Shown here piece after piece: positions 1-6,688 of a DNA stretch of 34,451 nucleotides. Positions within the stretch are counted from its first letter, which is position 1, and each line of letters begins with the position of its first letter. A model generated the notes under the pieces. It saw nothing but the letters and a program-made list of their open reading frames with translations. It was not told the origin of the DNA and ran no database searches. This stretch comes from Microcaldota archaeon (GTDB lineage Archaea > Micrarchaeota > Micrarchaeia > Norongarragalinales > JACRGE01). The DNA lies in contig JACRGE010000076.1 of the NCBI GenBank assembly GCA_016212465.1, positions 1-34,451 of the forward strand, written 5' to 3'. A program made the translations under genes and the position numbers.

Positions 1-231
1 CAATTCTAATCATTTAACCCCAACTCAAACCTCTAAACGGCTTTTTCCCAGGAACCTTTCTTTTGAAGAAAGCTTCACCAAAGAATTGCTTTTCCCCTAG
101 GGCTGTTGCCCCAAAGGCAAAGGGCTGTTTTGTTTTTTCCCAGGTTTTTGCCGCAGCAAAAAGCTGTTTCATATTGTTCTACTCACCACTACTTTTAATA
201 TCTTGCGACTCCGAAATACTTACGTGGAAAA
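1..231. other. gene-free leader region with three CCCAGG-type hairpins
   Basis: No convincing ORF. Three stem-loops lie in a row, each preceded by a T-run and a C-rich AGG motif: 56-72 (CTTTCTT/AAGAAAG, loop TTG) after CCCAGG; 106-120 (TTGCC/GGCAA) after CCCCTAGGG; and 145-162 (TTTTTGC/GCAAAAA, loop CGCA) after CCCAGG. The last is almost identical to a hairpin at 3533-3550. They could be terminators of an upstream gene or copies of a dispersed repeat. TTTTAATATC near 195-204 is a possible TATA box for the gene starting at 232. Confidence 0.5.
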
Positions 232-768
232 ATGGCAGTTAGGCTCAAGAAATTCCAGCGCGTTTTTTACGAGGTTGATGGTTTTTCCTTGGAAGTAAGG
301 GAAGCGAAGCCCGCTGACGCAAAGAGGCTTTGGGAGATACAGAGACAGAAAAAGGTTAACAACTTCCTTTTGTTCTCCTCCTATTCGTTTGAGAAGTATA
401 AAAAGCGGTTTTTGTCCCGTTTAAGGGATTTTGATGGAAAAACAGTTGTGGCTGCCTTGGACGGGATTGTGATCGGAAGAGCTTTCCTGAAACTCGGCCG
501 CGGCAGGGCTTCGCACGTAGCAAATTTCGGTATTTTCATCGATGAAGGTTTTCAGGGGAAAGGCATCGGAAGGATTTTAATGCGTGAGCTATTCAATTAT
601 GCTAAGTCAATTGGCGTAGAAAAACTGGAGGACGAGGCATTTTCAGACAACAAGCGCGCTCTGCGTTTTTACAAAAAACTTGGTTTCAGGATAGAGGGAG
701 TTAGAAAAAGAAAGTTTGTTCGTGATGGAAGGCACTTTGATTCAGTGCTTATAGGAAAATTCTTGTAG
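232..768 (+). CDS. GNAT family N-acetyltransferase
   Basis: A 178-residue protein whose C-terminal two thirds fit the GNAT fold. The acetyl-CoA-binding motif A is visible as GFQGKGIGRILM at about residues 105-117, after the beta strand ANFGIFIDE, and the C-terminal ALRFYKKLGFRIEGVRKRKF is the usual motif B region with its tyrosine/phenylalanine. Residues 1-15 are basic. The family transfers acetyl from acetyl-CoA to an amine; the substrate cannot be read from the sequence. The ribosomal S18/S5 acetyltransferase-like subgroup is possible because of the RFYKKLGF pattern, but that is only a resemblance. It lies 31 nt upstream of proS on the same strand, with a separate TATA-like box for proS between them. 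Confidence 0.85.
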   Translation: MAVRLKKFQRVFYEVDGFSLEVREAKPADAKRLWEIQRQKKVNNFLLFSSYSFEKYKKRFLSRLRDFDGKTVVAALDGIVIGRAFLKLGRGRASHVANFGIFIDEGFQGKGIGRILMRELFNYAKSIGVEKLEDEAFSDNKRALRFYKKLGFRIEGVRKRKFVRDGRHFDSVLIGKFL

Positions 769-773
769 TGAAC

Positions 774-793
774 TTATATACTGCTTACGGTGG
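774..793 (+). promoter_or_regulatory. TATA box and GGTGG motif for proS
   Basis: TTATATA at 774-780 is centred 23 nt before the ATG at 800, fitting an archaeal TATA box of a nearly leaderless transcript. GGTGG at 789-793 is a possible ribosome site if transcription comes from the upstream gene. It supports the start at 800 over the second ATG at 806. Confidence 0.5.
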
Positions 794-799
794 TTTTTC

Positions 800-2263
800 A
801 TGGGCATGCTATCACAAAGGGAGTTCAAGGCGGACAAGAAAAAGAATTTCTCGGAATGGTATAACACTATCATCTATGCTGCTGATTTGGCTGATGTCCG
901 CTATAACGTTCAGGGTTTTATAGTGCACAAGCCTTGGAGCATGTTCATCATCAAGAAAATTTATTCACTTTTCGAGGAAGCGCTTGAAAAAGATGGCCAC
1001 AAGCCTGTTTTGTTCCCTCTCGTAATTCCTGAAGAAAACTTTGAGAAAGAAAAGGAGCATGTTGAAGGATTTTCTCCCAACGTTTTCTGGGTTACTGAAG
1101 CAGGGGGGGAGAAATTGAAGAGAAAGCTCGCATTGAGGCCGACTTCTGAAACCGCCTTTTACCAGCTTTACTCTCTTTGGATACAAAGCAGATCTGATCT
1201 CCCGCTGAAACTTTATCAAAGCACCAACATGTTCCGCTTTGAAGCCGAGACCAATCCCTTCCTTCGGGGCAGGGAATTCCTTTGGATTGAAGCACATGAC
1301 GCGTTCGCAACGGAAGAGGAGTCAAAGGAACAGGTTGGAAAGGATTTGGGGATTGCTAAAGAAATTTTGTTGCAGCATTTGGGCCTTCCTGTGCTTATTT
1401 TCAAAAGACCTGATTGGGACAAATTCCCTGGAGCAGTTGAAACCTACGCATGCGACTGCCTCCTGCCTGACGGCAAGGCTTTTCAAGTAGCGACAACTCA
1501 CTTGCTTGGCCAGAACTTTTCAAAGCCGTTTGACATCAAATTCGTGGACGAAAAGGGCGGAAAGCACTTTGTTTTTCAGACCTGCTTTGGGCCAGGGATT
1601 TGGAGGATGGTTGGCGCATTGGTTTCTATTCATGGAGACGAACGAGGTCTTGTATTGCCTTTTTCGCTTTCGCCAGTTCAAGCAGTGATTATTCCTATTC
1701 CTAGGAAGGCAAGTGGTTCCGAAAAACTCCTCACCTATTGCAGGGAGATGAAAAAGCGTTTGGAGAAAAAGTTCATCGTGGACTTGGATGATTCGGAGAA
1801 AACCCCAGGTTATAAGTACAACGAGTGGGAAATGCGCGGCGTTCCCATAAGGATTGAGGTGGGAGAAAAGGAGTTGAAGGAAAAAACGCTTACGCTCGCT
1901 AGAAGAGACACCCGAGAAAGGATTGGGGTCAAGGAAGGGGATGCAGAAGAAAGAATAAAGGACACAGGGAACAGCATTTTCCAAAACCTTGTTGAAAATG
2001 CAGAAAGGGAGTTGAAGGAAAACATTCGCTCCGCCGATTCGCGGGAAGAGCTAAAGAAAATGGTTGAAAAAGGTGGTTTTGTTAAACTTGAGTTGTGTTC
2101 TCTTGAAAGTGAAGGAAAGGAGTGTGCGGACATCATAAAATACGAGACAGGCGGAGGGAAAGTGAGGGGAACGCTTTACGGAGAAAACCAAAAACCAGCT
2201 GGCAAATGCATTATATGCGGCAAAGCTGCCAAGGCAGTTGCATACGTTGCAAAACAGTATTAG
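800..2263 (+). CDS. proS: prolyl-tRNA synthetase, archaeal/eukaryotic type
   Basis: A 487-residue class II aminoacyl-tRNA synthetase that charges tRNA-Pro with proline in the cytoplasm. The class II core is plain: motif 1 around HKPVLFPLVIPE (about 69-80), the RPTSET proline/ATP site (about 113-118), motif 2 at NMFRFE...FLRGREFLWIEAHDAF (about 143-169), and motif 3 SIHGDERGLVLP (about 277-288). The anticodon-binding domain follows (VQAVIIPI onward), then the C-terminal zinc-binding domain of the archaeal/eukaryotic type, with cysteines at LELCS, KECAD and CIICG and a final tyrosine (QY). The bacterial-type editing insertion is absent. Length is normal for the archaeal form (about 480). High confidence. 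Confidence 0.97.
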   Translation: MGMLSQREFKADKKKNFSEWYNTIIYAADLADVRYNVQGFIVHKPWSMFIIKKIYSLFEEALEKDGHKPVLFPLVIPEENFEKEKEHVEGFSPNVFWVTEAGGEKLKRKLALRPTSETAFYQLYSLWIQSRSDLPLKLYQSTNMFRFEAETNPFLRGREFLWIEAHDAFATEEESKEQVGKDLGIAKEILLQHLGLPVLIFKRPDWDKFPGAVETYACDCLLPDGKAFQVATTHLLGQNFSKPFDIKFVDEKGGKHFVFQTCFGPGIWRMVGALVSIHGDERGLVLPFSLSPVQAVIIPIPRKASGSEKLLTYCREMKKRLEKKFIVDLDDSEKTPGYKYNEWEMRGVPIRIEVGEKELKEKTLTLARRDTRERIGVKEGDAEERIKDTGNSIFQNLVENAERELKENIRSADSREELKKMVEKGGFVKLELCSLESEGKECADIIKYETGGGKVRGTLYGENQKPAGKCIICGKAAKAVAYVAKQY

Positions 2264-2283
2264 ACTGGTTTGTTTTCCCGCAT

Positions 2284-2754
2284 TCAGACCTTCATTCGCA
2301 TGATTTTCCTGAATTCCATGAAGCCGAATTTCTTGTAAGCGGTTTGCGCTCTTTTGTTTTTTACTAGAGCGTACAATCGCATCCATTTTACTCCTTTTTT
2401 CTTGAACCACTGCCTCATTGATTTCATCAGCCTATGGCCGATGCCCTTTCTTCGAAATTCTGGCAGTAGATATATTTCGTTCAAGTTTCCGTAATCGTCG
2501 TCCTTCAGGATGGGAATGCCTTCTTTCAGTGTGCCAAAAACGAATCCAACGGTCTTTCCATCACAGACTGCCTTGAAAAAAACAGAATTGGGGTTCTTGA
2601 GTTCAGTAAGGTAGTATTTTCTCTTAAGCGGTCCGTGATTTTTAATCAATTTAATTTCTTTATCAATTTCCATCATTTGCCGAAGGAGCCGGTCGGACAA
2701 TTCAAGCAGTTCATCCAAATCTTTCTTATCCGCCTTTTCAATTACTAACTTCAT
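2284..2754 (-). CDS. GNAT family N-acetyltransferase (RimI-like)
   Basis: A 156-residue single-domain GNAT. The strand NLNEIYLLPEFRRKGIG carries motif A (RRKGIGHRLM, about residues 98-108), and the C-terminal half has the KNKRAQTAYKKFGFMEF pattern typical of motif B, where acetyl-CoA and substrate meet. The substrate is not known. The ATG follows the TAA of the upstream rps17e gene with no gap (taa-atg), so the two are one transcript and probably translationally coupled. It converges with proS, whose stop is 20 nt away. A role in acetylating a ribosomal or other protein would fit the operon partner, but that is inference. Confidence 0.88.
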   Translation of the reverse strand: MKLVIEKADKKDLDELLELSDRLLRQMMEIDKEIKLIKNHGPLKRKYYLTELKNPNSVFFKAVCDGKTVGFVFGTLKEGIPILKDDDYGNLNEIYLLPEFRRKGIGHRLMKSMRQWFKKKGVKWMRLYALVKNKRAQTAYKKFGFMEFRKIMRMKV

Positions 2755-2964
2755 TTACTCTTCCTCTTCCCTCTTGTGGGCTTTCCTTATTTCAACCACG
2801 ATTTCTCCAGCCAGCTTGTGTCTCGCTTCCTTTGAGTAACTTAACATACCGAGCTCTTTTAGCTTTTCGTGGTTTGTCTTGTAGTCTTCGCTGAACGCTC
2901 CCAGATATTTTTCCTGAAGCGCCTTTGCGATTACCCTCAAGTAATGCCCTTTCGTTTTTCCCAT
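2755..2964 (-). CDS. rps17e: small ribosomal subunit protein S17e (eS17)
   Basis: A 69-residue basic protein matching the archaeal/eukaryotic S17e pattern: a short basic N-terminus, then LRVIAKALQEKY, FSEDYKTNHEKLKEL, and SKEARHKLAGEIVVEIRK, comparable to the family pattern AKELLEKYP...F...F..NK..L.E......SKK.RN.IAGYI..L. Archaeal S17e is usually 60-70 residues, so it looks complete. It belongs to the 30S subunit. A GGAGAGTGAG-type ribosome site precedes the ATG. The gene-free DNA upstream (2965-3160 on this strand) holds three hairpins that would lie in its 5' leader if transcription starts beyond them. Confidence 0.8.
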   Translation of the reverse strand: MGKTKGHYLRVIAKALQEKYLGAFSEDYKTNHEKLKELGMLSYSKEARHKLAGEIVVEIRKAHKREEEE

Positions 2965-3035
2965 TTTCTCACTCTCCGTTTGATCGTCTAGTTAGCTTAA
3001 GAATAGAATAACGATAGTAGCCCCGGGCAGATTTT

Positions 3036-3063
3036 AAAGACCAGCTCCCGGCCGCAGGTCTTT
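3036..3063 (-). repeat. hairpin, 7-bp stem
   Basis: AAAGACC at 3036-3042 pairs with GGTCTTT at 3057-3063 around a GC-rich loop. It is the nearest to rps17e of three consecutive hairpins upstream of that gene, and could be part of its leader or a small terminator. Confidence 0.5.
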
Positions 3064-3111
3064 TAACTGCATGACGCCTTGCTGTTTTTTTCATTTGGCG
3101 TCATACAGTTA
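3064..3111 (-). repeat. inverted repeat / hairpin 1 of a covarying pair
   Basis: The arms AACTGCATGACGCC (3065-3078) and GGCGTCATACAGTT (3097-3110) pair over 14 positions, extended by T3064/A3111, with one non-Watson-Crick position (C3070 against A3105). On a minus-strand RNA this position becomes a U-G wobble, so the structure is better on the minus strand. It resembles its neighbour at 3115-3159, with base changes paired across the stem. Confidence 0.8.
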
Positions 3112-3114
3112 TTT

Positions 3115-3159
3115 AACTGCGTGAAGCCCTGTTTTCCTTTCGTTTGGCTTCACACAGTT
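3115..3159 (-). repeat. inverted repeat / hairpin 2 of a covarying pair
   Basis: The arms AACTGCGTGAAGCC (3115-3128) and GGCTTCACACAGTT (3146-3159) form a 14-position stem with the same C-A mismatch as hairpin 1 (C3120/A3154). Two pairs differ from hairpin 1 on both arms at once (A-T to G-C, and C-G to A-T), so pairing is kept while sequence changes. Confidence 0.8.
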
Positions 3160-3204
3160 GTTAATACTCGTTGGCCGAGTCTTGGTTTTCTTTTCTCCCA
3201 AGGG

Positions 3205-3229
3205 TCTTTTCTTTTTCTAAAAGAAAAGA
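3205..3229. repeat. 11-bp hairpin of the CCC-AGG type
   Basis: TCTTTTCTTTT (3205-3215) pairs perfectly with AAAAGAAAAGA (3219-3229) across a TCT loop. It is preceded by TCTCCCAAGGG, in the same arrangement as the units at 1-170. Confidence 0.65.
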
Positions 3230-3381
3230 GGCTTGTTTCGAACTGCCGTCAACGGGTTTCCTCCAAACTGTTCTTTCTTTTTCCTAGGTTTTTCTTTCTT
3301 TTTCAAAGCAAGATTTTTTTCTTTTCCCAGGTTTTCTTACAAGAAAGAAAAAGTTATGTCCAAAGCCCGCTATACTTGGCC

Positions 3382-3438
3382 GCTATACTACGGGGCTACG
3401 TGATAATGTGGGTGGCTGGGGTTTATTATTTTTCTAGT
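3382..3438 (+). repeat. 57-bp direct repeat, copy 1
   Basis: Identical over all 57 positions to 3561-3617, starting GCTATACTACGGGG and ending TTTTTCTAGT. A short partial copy of its start occurs at about 3473-3497 (CTTGGCCGCTATGTGATGGGG). Perfect identity in non-coding DNA means a recent duplication or strong constraint. Confidence 0.9.
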
Positions 3439-3560
3439 GCAGGTCTTTTTCGCAGAAAAGAAGTGCCTATGCTTGGCCGCTATGTGATGGGGCTAGTGGA
3501 GTGCTTTGGGAGGAGTGTTGTTTTAGTCGAGGTTTTTGCCGTAGCAAAAAAGTCGGGCTT

Positions 3561-3617
3561 GCTATACTACGGGGCTACGTGATAATGTGGGTGGCTGGGG
3601 TTTATTATTTTTCTAGT
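3561..3617 (+). repeat. 57-bp direct repeat, copy 2
   Basis: Second perfect copy, 179 nt downstream of the first. Between the copies sit two hairpins (about 3440-3458 and 3533-3550), so the duplicated unit may be hairpin plus repeat. Confidence 0.9.
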
Positions 3618-3730
3618 AAGGGTTTGAATTTCCCTCTGGCTCTTGTTTCCCTTCACCAGCACTCGTTCTCATTCTCTCCTTTCCAATCTCACTCTCTGCC
3701 TCTTTTCAAAGCAGAGGGGCTTGTTATCAA

Positions 3731-3740
3731 GGTATTTATT
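3731..3740 (+). promoter_or_regulatory. TATA-like box for the two-TM protein gene
   Basis: GGTATTTATT lies with its centre about 26 nt before the ATG at 3762, the distance expected for an archaeal leaderless transcript. It argues that the gene starts at 3762 or 3768, not at the ATGs further upstream in the repeat. Confidence 0.45.
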
Positions 3741-3761
3741 CTGCAGCTTCTTTATGAAAGC

Positions 3762-4394
3762 ATGACAATGCGGTACCTATGGCGCACATTCACATTTCTT
3801 TTATTAATGAATAATGCCATAGTAATTACTTTCCTGCTTCTCATGGGCATTGCCTTAGGCTATATTTTTTACGTCCCTTACTTGTTTTTCATAAAGAATT
3901 ACTTGTTGATGAGCGCGGTAATCCTTGGAATCTCTCTTCTATCCTTCCTTATCCTGCGGGCAACTGTCATATCCCTCCTCATTTTCTTTGATTTGAATCT
4001 GATTGCCGCGCCCCAAAAAGATTTTGTGGTCGGACTCCCGCTCGAGAAAGTGAGGGCGCGGGTCGTGCGTGGCTTCGTCGAGTATGAAGCGGAGTTCACT
4101 ACCTTGGATTCTTTCTTGTTTTATCCCGAGAAAGGCTTTCTTTACTTCATCAAGAAAGTGTTTGTCAGGGAATTTCCCCTTATTTTTATTTCGAGGTATC
4201 CCTTGGTTTTTGTCAGGCTTTTCAGAGCGGACGGACAGACGCGGGCGATGGTCATCGGAGACGAGGAAATCCATGCGGCTACGCTCATAAAACTCATTGA
4301 AACCGAGCTTAAGCAGACTCCGCTTCCACCAGAGGCTTCACGCAAGGAGAGAAACGAGACTCTCACGAGAAAGGGGCTCAGGAAGCGCTTCTGA
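3762..4394 (+). CDS. predicted membrane protein with two N-terminal TM helices, unknown function
   Basis: About 210 residues from the start MTMRYLWRTF. Two hydrophobic segments, about residues 10-40 and 45-75, are followed by a soluble C-terminal half with FDLNLIAAPQKDFV, a DEEIHAATLIKLIETEL helix and a basic C-terminus (RKGLRKRF), probably cytoplasmic. I recognise no family. The open frame extends upstream to 3501, but that part reads through the 57-bp repeat and has no signal; a TATA-like box at 3731-3740 supports the start used here. It stands alone, with its own promoter and the Hsp20 gene 91 nt downstream. Confidence 0.7.
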   Translation: MTMRYLWRTFTFLLLMNNAIVITFLLLMGIALGYIFYVPYLFFIKNYLLMSAVILGISLLSFLILRATVISLLIFFDLNLIAAPQKDFVVGLPLEKVRARVVRGFVEYEAEFTTLDSFLFYPEKGFLYFIKKVFVREFPLIFISRYPLVFVRLFRADGQTRAMVIGDEEIHAATLIKLIETELKQTPLPPEASRKERNETLTRKGLRKRF

Positions 4395-4424
4395 GTAGCG
4401 CATGTTATTCCTTTGCTGCTTCAA

Positions 4425-4481
4425 ATTATTTAAACCTTGACTGAGTAATTGTATTGCAAGACGTATACTGCATGAGGGTGG
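4425..4481 (+). promoter_or_regulatory. TATA box and Shine-Dalgarno of the Hsp20 gene
   Basis: ATTATTTAAACC at 4425-4436 is a good archaeal TATA box; the expected transcript start is about 4458, giving a leader of roughly 28 nt with GAGGGTGG at 4474-4481 just before the ATG at 4486. I see no clear heat-shock operator. Confidence 0.55.
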
Positions 4482-4485
4482 TTAA

Positions 4486-5037
4486 ATGAAAAAAAGAAGC
4501 CCTTTCGACGACGATATTTTCTCAGCTTTATTCGGGGACATGAATGACTTCTTTCCAGAAAGCACCATAAACCGGTTTAAGAGAATGCTGGAGGAAATGG
4601 ACATGCTGGATGATATTGGCGAGGCAAGGGCGCCGAAAATGGAGGAAATGGATGTTGAAATCAGTTGGACGGGTCCTGACGGTAAGCTGCACACAAGCCA
4701 TTTTAGCAACGTAGGAAGGCCCGGAAAAGGAAAACTGGCTGAGGAGAGAGAGCAGCCTCTGGTGGACGTGATGAACGAAAAGGAAGAGATTAGGATTGTC
4801 GCAGAGTTGCCGGGCGTGGAGAAGAACAATATAAAGCTGACCATCACCGACTCGACGCTTAACCTTTCCGTAGACGACCCTCAGAGGAAGTTCGCGAAAA
4901 CAATTAAGTTGCCTGCCAAGGTTTTGGGAGAATATGCTAAAGCAACCTACAAGAACGGCATCCTTGAGGTAATACTCAAGAAAAAGGAGCCTGAAAAGGA
5001 AGAGAAAAAAAGCGGTAAAGAAATCAAGGTAGGCTAA
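4486..5037 (+). CDS. hsp20: Hsp20/alpha-crystallin family small heat shock protein
   Basis: 183 residues. The alpha-crystallin domain spans about 90-170: PLVDVMNEKEEIRIVAELPG with the conserved ELPGV turn, then NNIKLTITDSTLNLSV and the closing strands KTIKLPAKV...ATYKNGILEVILKK, whose NGILEV is the family hallmark (A.y.NGvLev...K). The N-terminal region (1-85) is acidic and phenylalanine-rich (DDDIFSALFGDMNDFF), as is common for the arm that drives oligomer assembly and client binding. The C-terminus is a charged Lys/Glu tail. It is an ATP-independent holdase that keeps unfolding proteins soluble. It has its own promoter and stands alone. Confidence 0.93.
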   Translation: MKKRSPFDDDIFSALFGDMNDFFPESTINRFKRMLEEMDMLDDIGEARAPKMEEMDVEISWTGPDGKLHTSHFSNVGRPGKGKLAEEREQPLVDVMNEKEEIRIVAELPGVEKNNIKLTITDSTLNLSVDDPQRKFAKTIKLPAKVLGEYAKATYKNGILEVILKKKEPEKEEKKSGKEIKVG

Positions 5038-5074
5038 TTTCATTTCCTCCTGCTTTTCCCAACCCCGAAGGCAA

Positions 5075-5089
5075 GGTATAAAAGATACC
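5075..5089 (+). promoter_or_regulatory. TATA box inside a short inverted repeat
   Basis: GGTATAAAAGATACC combines an archaeal TATA box with a 5-bp inverted repeat (GGTAT/ATACC). It lies 29-43 nt before the ATG at 5118. Such symmetry could mark a repressor site, or be chance. Confidence 0.5.
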
Positions 5090-5117
5090 GTGAAGTAAAA
5101 AGTGTCGATGATGTTAA

Positions 5118-6017
5118 ATGGGTTCTATTGTCGTCAGCTGGGACCTTGTCATTGTAATTCTCATTTTTACTGCAATCCTTCTTACTTTGATCGGTGTGGT
5201 GGGCCTTAAGAGGAATCTTAAGGACAGAACAGCTGCTCTGCTCCTGATATGCTATGCAGTTGTATTCGTTCTCTTCTTTCTGCAAATGACGCACCCAGAG
5301 ATTTTATTCAGGCCTCCACCAGTAAGCACCATAAACATCCTAGAGCGGGGCGTACAGAATTTCAACAGGACCGTAAGCGTTCTCGAGTTGCGAGAGGGAG
5401 AAAAACTGCCTGAAGTCATCATAACAAGGGAGCTACTTGTTTACCAGGCGAACAAGACTGACCGGTTTGGGAGAACCTACTTGGCCAACTACTCCACCAT
5501 TACAATAACCATAGAAAACCCCAACAATGTTTCGCTGAAGAATTTGTTGATTAAGGAAAGCATTCCTGAGGAGGTCGCGAAGGAAATAAGCGAGCTCGTG
5601 TTCGGTGGGGAAAAACCCATGAATACTTCCATGGAGATAGAGAATCAGAGTGCTAGTGAGCTTGCTGGCGTTTCCAGAATTGGTTTAGGAGGAATTCGCA
5701 GGAGCGTAAAGGAAATCCGATTCGTTGGAAACGATACGGTCAAATCGCAGAAGAAGAGCATTGTGGTTCAGTGGATATTTGACAACCTGGACCCAGGACA
5801 GAAGAAAACCGTTAACTATACCGTTGAAAAGCAACTCACTAAAGATGTTTTAGCAAACTATACTTCGCCCGACGTAATTGCAGAGAAAGCTGTTACCCCC
5901 CCTCCTCAGCCTATTTTCACGATTGAGAAAGTGGACTTGAAGTACATTCTGGCGGTCATAGTCTTGATCATCATCATAGTCGTTATCTACACCCAGTTCA
6001 TCATGCCGCACAACTGA
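5118..6017 (+). CDS. three-TM membrane protein with large extracytoplasmic domain, unknown family
   Basis: 299 residues. Two N-terminal hydrophobic helices (about 8-30 and 40-58) and one at the C-terminus (about 275-296, ILAVIVLIIIIVVIY). The ~215-residue segment between them carries many Asn-X-Ser/Thr sequons (NRT, NYS, NVS, NTS, NQS, NYT), suggesting an extracytoplasmic location and N-glycosylation. It includes NVSLKNLLIKESIPEEV and WIFDNLDPGQKKTVNYTV, a pattern like DUF11/CARDB-type beta domains (oxidation-prone 'conflict' repeats of archaeal surface proteins). A related phrase, LRIVDEIPLEL...WELEELAPQES, occurs in the surface protein at 24852-26279. Function unknown. Confidence 0.75.
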   Translation: MGSIVVSWDLVIVILIFTAILLTLIGVVGLKRNLKDRTAALLLICYAVVFVLFFLQMTHPEILFRPPPVSTINILERGVQNFNRTVSVLELREGEKLPEVIITRELLVYQANKTDRFGRTYLANYSTITITIENPNNVSLKNLLIKESIPEEVAKEISELVFGGEKPMNTSMEIENQSASELAGVSRIGLGGIRRSVKEIRFVGNDTVKSQKKSIVVQWIFDNLDPGQKKTVNYTVEKQLTKDVLANYTSPDVIAEKAVTPPPQPIFTIEKVDLKYILAVIVLIIIIVVIYTQFIMPHN

Positions 6018-6161
6018 TTCTTGACTCCTCTTTTTTTGCTTTCTTTTTTCTTACGCTTGGAATTCTCTCCATTCTACCGCCTGCTTTGGACCTCTTTTTC
6101 TTTTTTTCCTCTGTTGTTTCTCCGTTGTGATTGCTCTGCGACTGGAAAACCGCCCCCGCTT

Positions 6162-6244
6162 CGTTTATAACCGCAGTGCCTCTTCTTTTTACACAATGGC
6201 ACATTGAAACACATTCCTTTCAGACTGTGCGTAATGAGGTGATG
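6162..6244 (+). promoter_or_regulatory. TATA-like box and near-perfect Shine-Dalgarno for a 38-codon ORF
   Basis: GTTTATAACC near 6163-6172 may be a TATA box, and GAGGTGATG at 6236-6244 matches the expected archaeal anti-Shine-Dalgarno (complement of CACCTCC) very well, ending 2 nt before the ATG at 6247. Confidence 0.5.
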
Positions 6245-6246
6245 GC

Positions 6247-6363
6247 ATGAGGATTGAAGTTTCGGGGCTGTCTTACCGAGAGATTGAAAAAATGGCATTG
6301 AGGTTTTCTGCTGAGGCATTGAATCTTCATCGAATAGGTGAAAAAACGTTTTTGACTGTTTAG
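6247..6363 (+). CDS. small protein, 38 residues, unknown
   Basis: A short ORF (starts MRIEVSGLSYREIEK, ends GEKTFLTV) supported by the strongest ribosome site in the window (GAGGTGATG, 6236-6244) and by a TATA-like box about 80 nt upstream. It is followed at once by T-rich DNA (GGCTTTTTTTGC, then TTTTTTATT) that could terminate transcription. Predicted as one amphipathic helix with a short basic tail; no family recognised. Because it is short it could be a leader peptide, a small regulator or a chance ORF. Confidence 0.45.
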   Translation: MRIEVSGLSYREIEKMALRFSAEALNLHRIGEKTFLTV

Positions 6364-6439
6364 CAAACCCCGGCTTTTTTTGCTTTTTTATTTAAATGGC
6401 TTAGTTGAAGATCTTGGAGTTTTTTAGAGGCAAAAACTG

Positions 6440-6542
6440 CGAAATCCTAAGTTTAGCTACCTGGCTTCAAAAAACGCGTCTAACGCTGGATTCTGCTTTC
6501 ACAAAAACAGTGAAACTACGAGGAGGACATTTTCAACAGAGA
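6440..6542 (+). repeat. dispersed intergenic element, copy A (right part)
   Basis: Aligns with 22311-22413 over about 103 nt with two single-base gaps. Shared blocks, in order: CGAAA.CC, AGTTT, GCTT.(A)AAAA, GGATTC.GCTTT, AAAA, AAC.AC.AGG and GACATTTTCAA. Both copies are followed within ~150 nt by TTTAAAT. Confidence 0.6.
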
Positions 6543-6613
6543 CTGTCCAAAAAAGCACGAGCGACGAAATGCCTTTCTGCTTGCAACGAAACAATTTTGT
6601 GTTTCTTTAGAGG
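6543..6613 (+). repeat. dispersed intergenic element, copy A (left part)
   Basis: The first 28 nt (6543-6570) match 15572-15599 at 22 of 28 positions without gaps (blocks TGTCC, AAAAAG, GACGAAAT). Both then continue through CGAA and AATTTT to GTGTTT(C)TTTAGAGG (6599-6613 here, 15623-15635 there). Confidence 0.6.
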
Positions 6614-6688
6614 CAACGCATTTAGGGAAGGCTTCAGTAAAACCAAAGAATAGAATTATTGGACGCTCTCTTTTCAACAGAGCTTTAT

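Larger units (their letters stand above)
2965..3761. other. 797-nt gene-free region rich in hairpins and direct repeats
   Basis: This stretch has no convincing gene. In order it holds: a 7-bp hairpin (3036-3042/3057-3063), two tandem covarying hairpins (3064-3111 and 3115-3159), an 11-bp pyrimidine/purine hairpin (3205-3229) after TCTCCCAAGGG, weaker hairpins near 3283-3355, the first copy of a 57-bp direct repeat (3382-3438), a CAGG-hairpin (about 3440-3458), a hairpin with stem TTTTTGC/GCAAAAA (3533-3550), and the second 57-bp copy (3561-3617). A TATA-like box at 3731-3740 serves the next gene. Open frames here carry the repeats and have skewed, phenylalanine-rich composition. Confidence 0.6.
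6364..6688. other. 325-nt gene-free region with tandem dispersed-element units
   Basis: No convincing gene. Two units follow each other: TTTAGAGGCAA (6423-6433) to TTTTCAACAGAG (6530-6541), then TTTAGAGGCAA (6606-6616) to TTTTCAACAGAG (6671-6682). The first unit aligns with 22311-22413, and 6543-6613 aligns with 15572-15635. A T-rich stretch at 6373-6392 may end the 38-codon gene. Confidence 0.55.

Noticed and set aside
3079-3582. Open frame across the repeats upstream of the two-TM gene
   Set aside because: It starts in a T-rich hairpin stretch, has long Phe/Leu runs and includes one copy of the 57-bp repeat; no ribosome site or family match.
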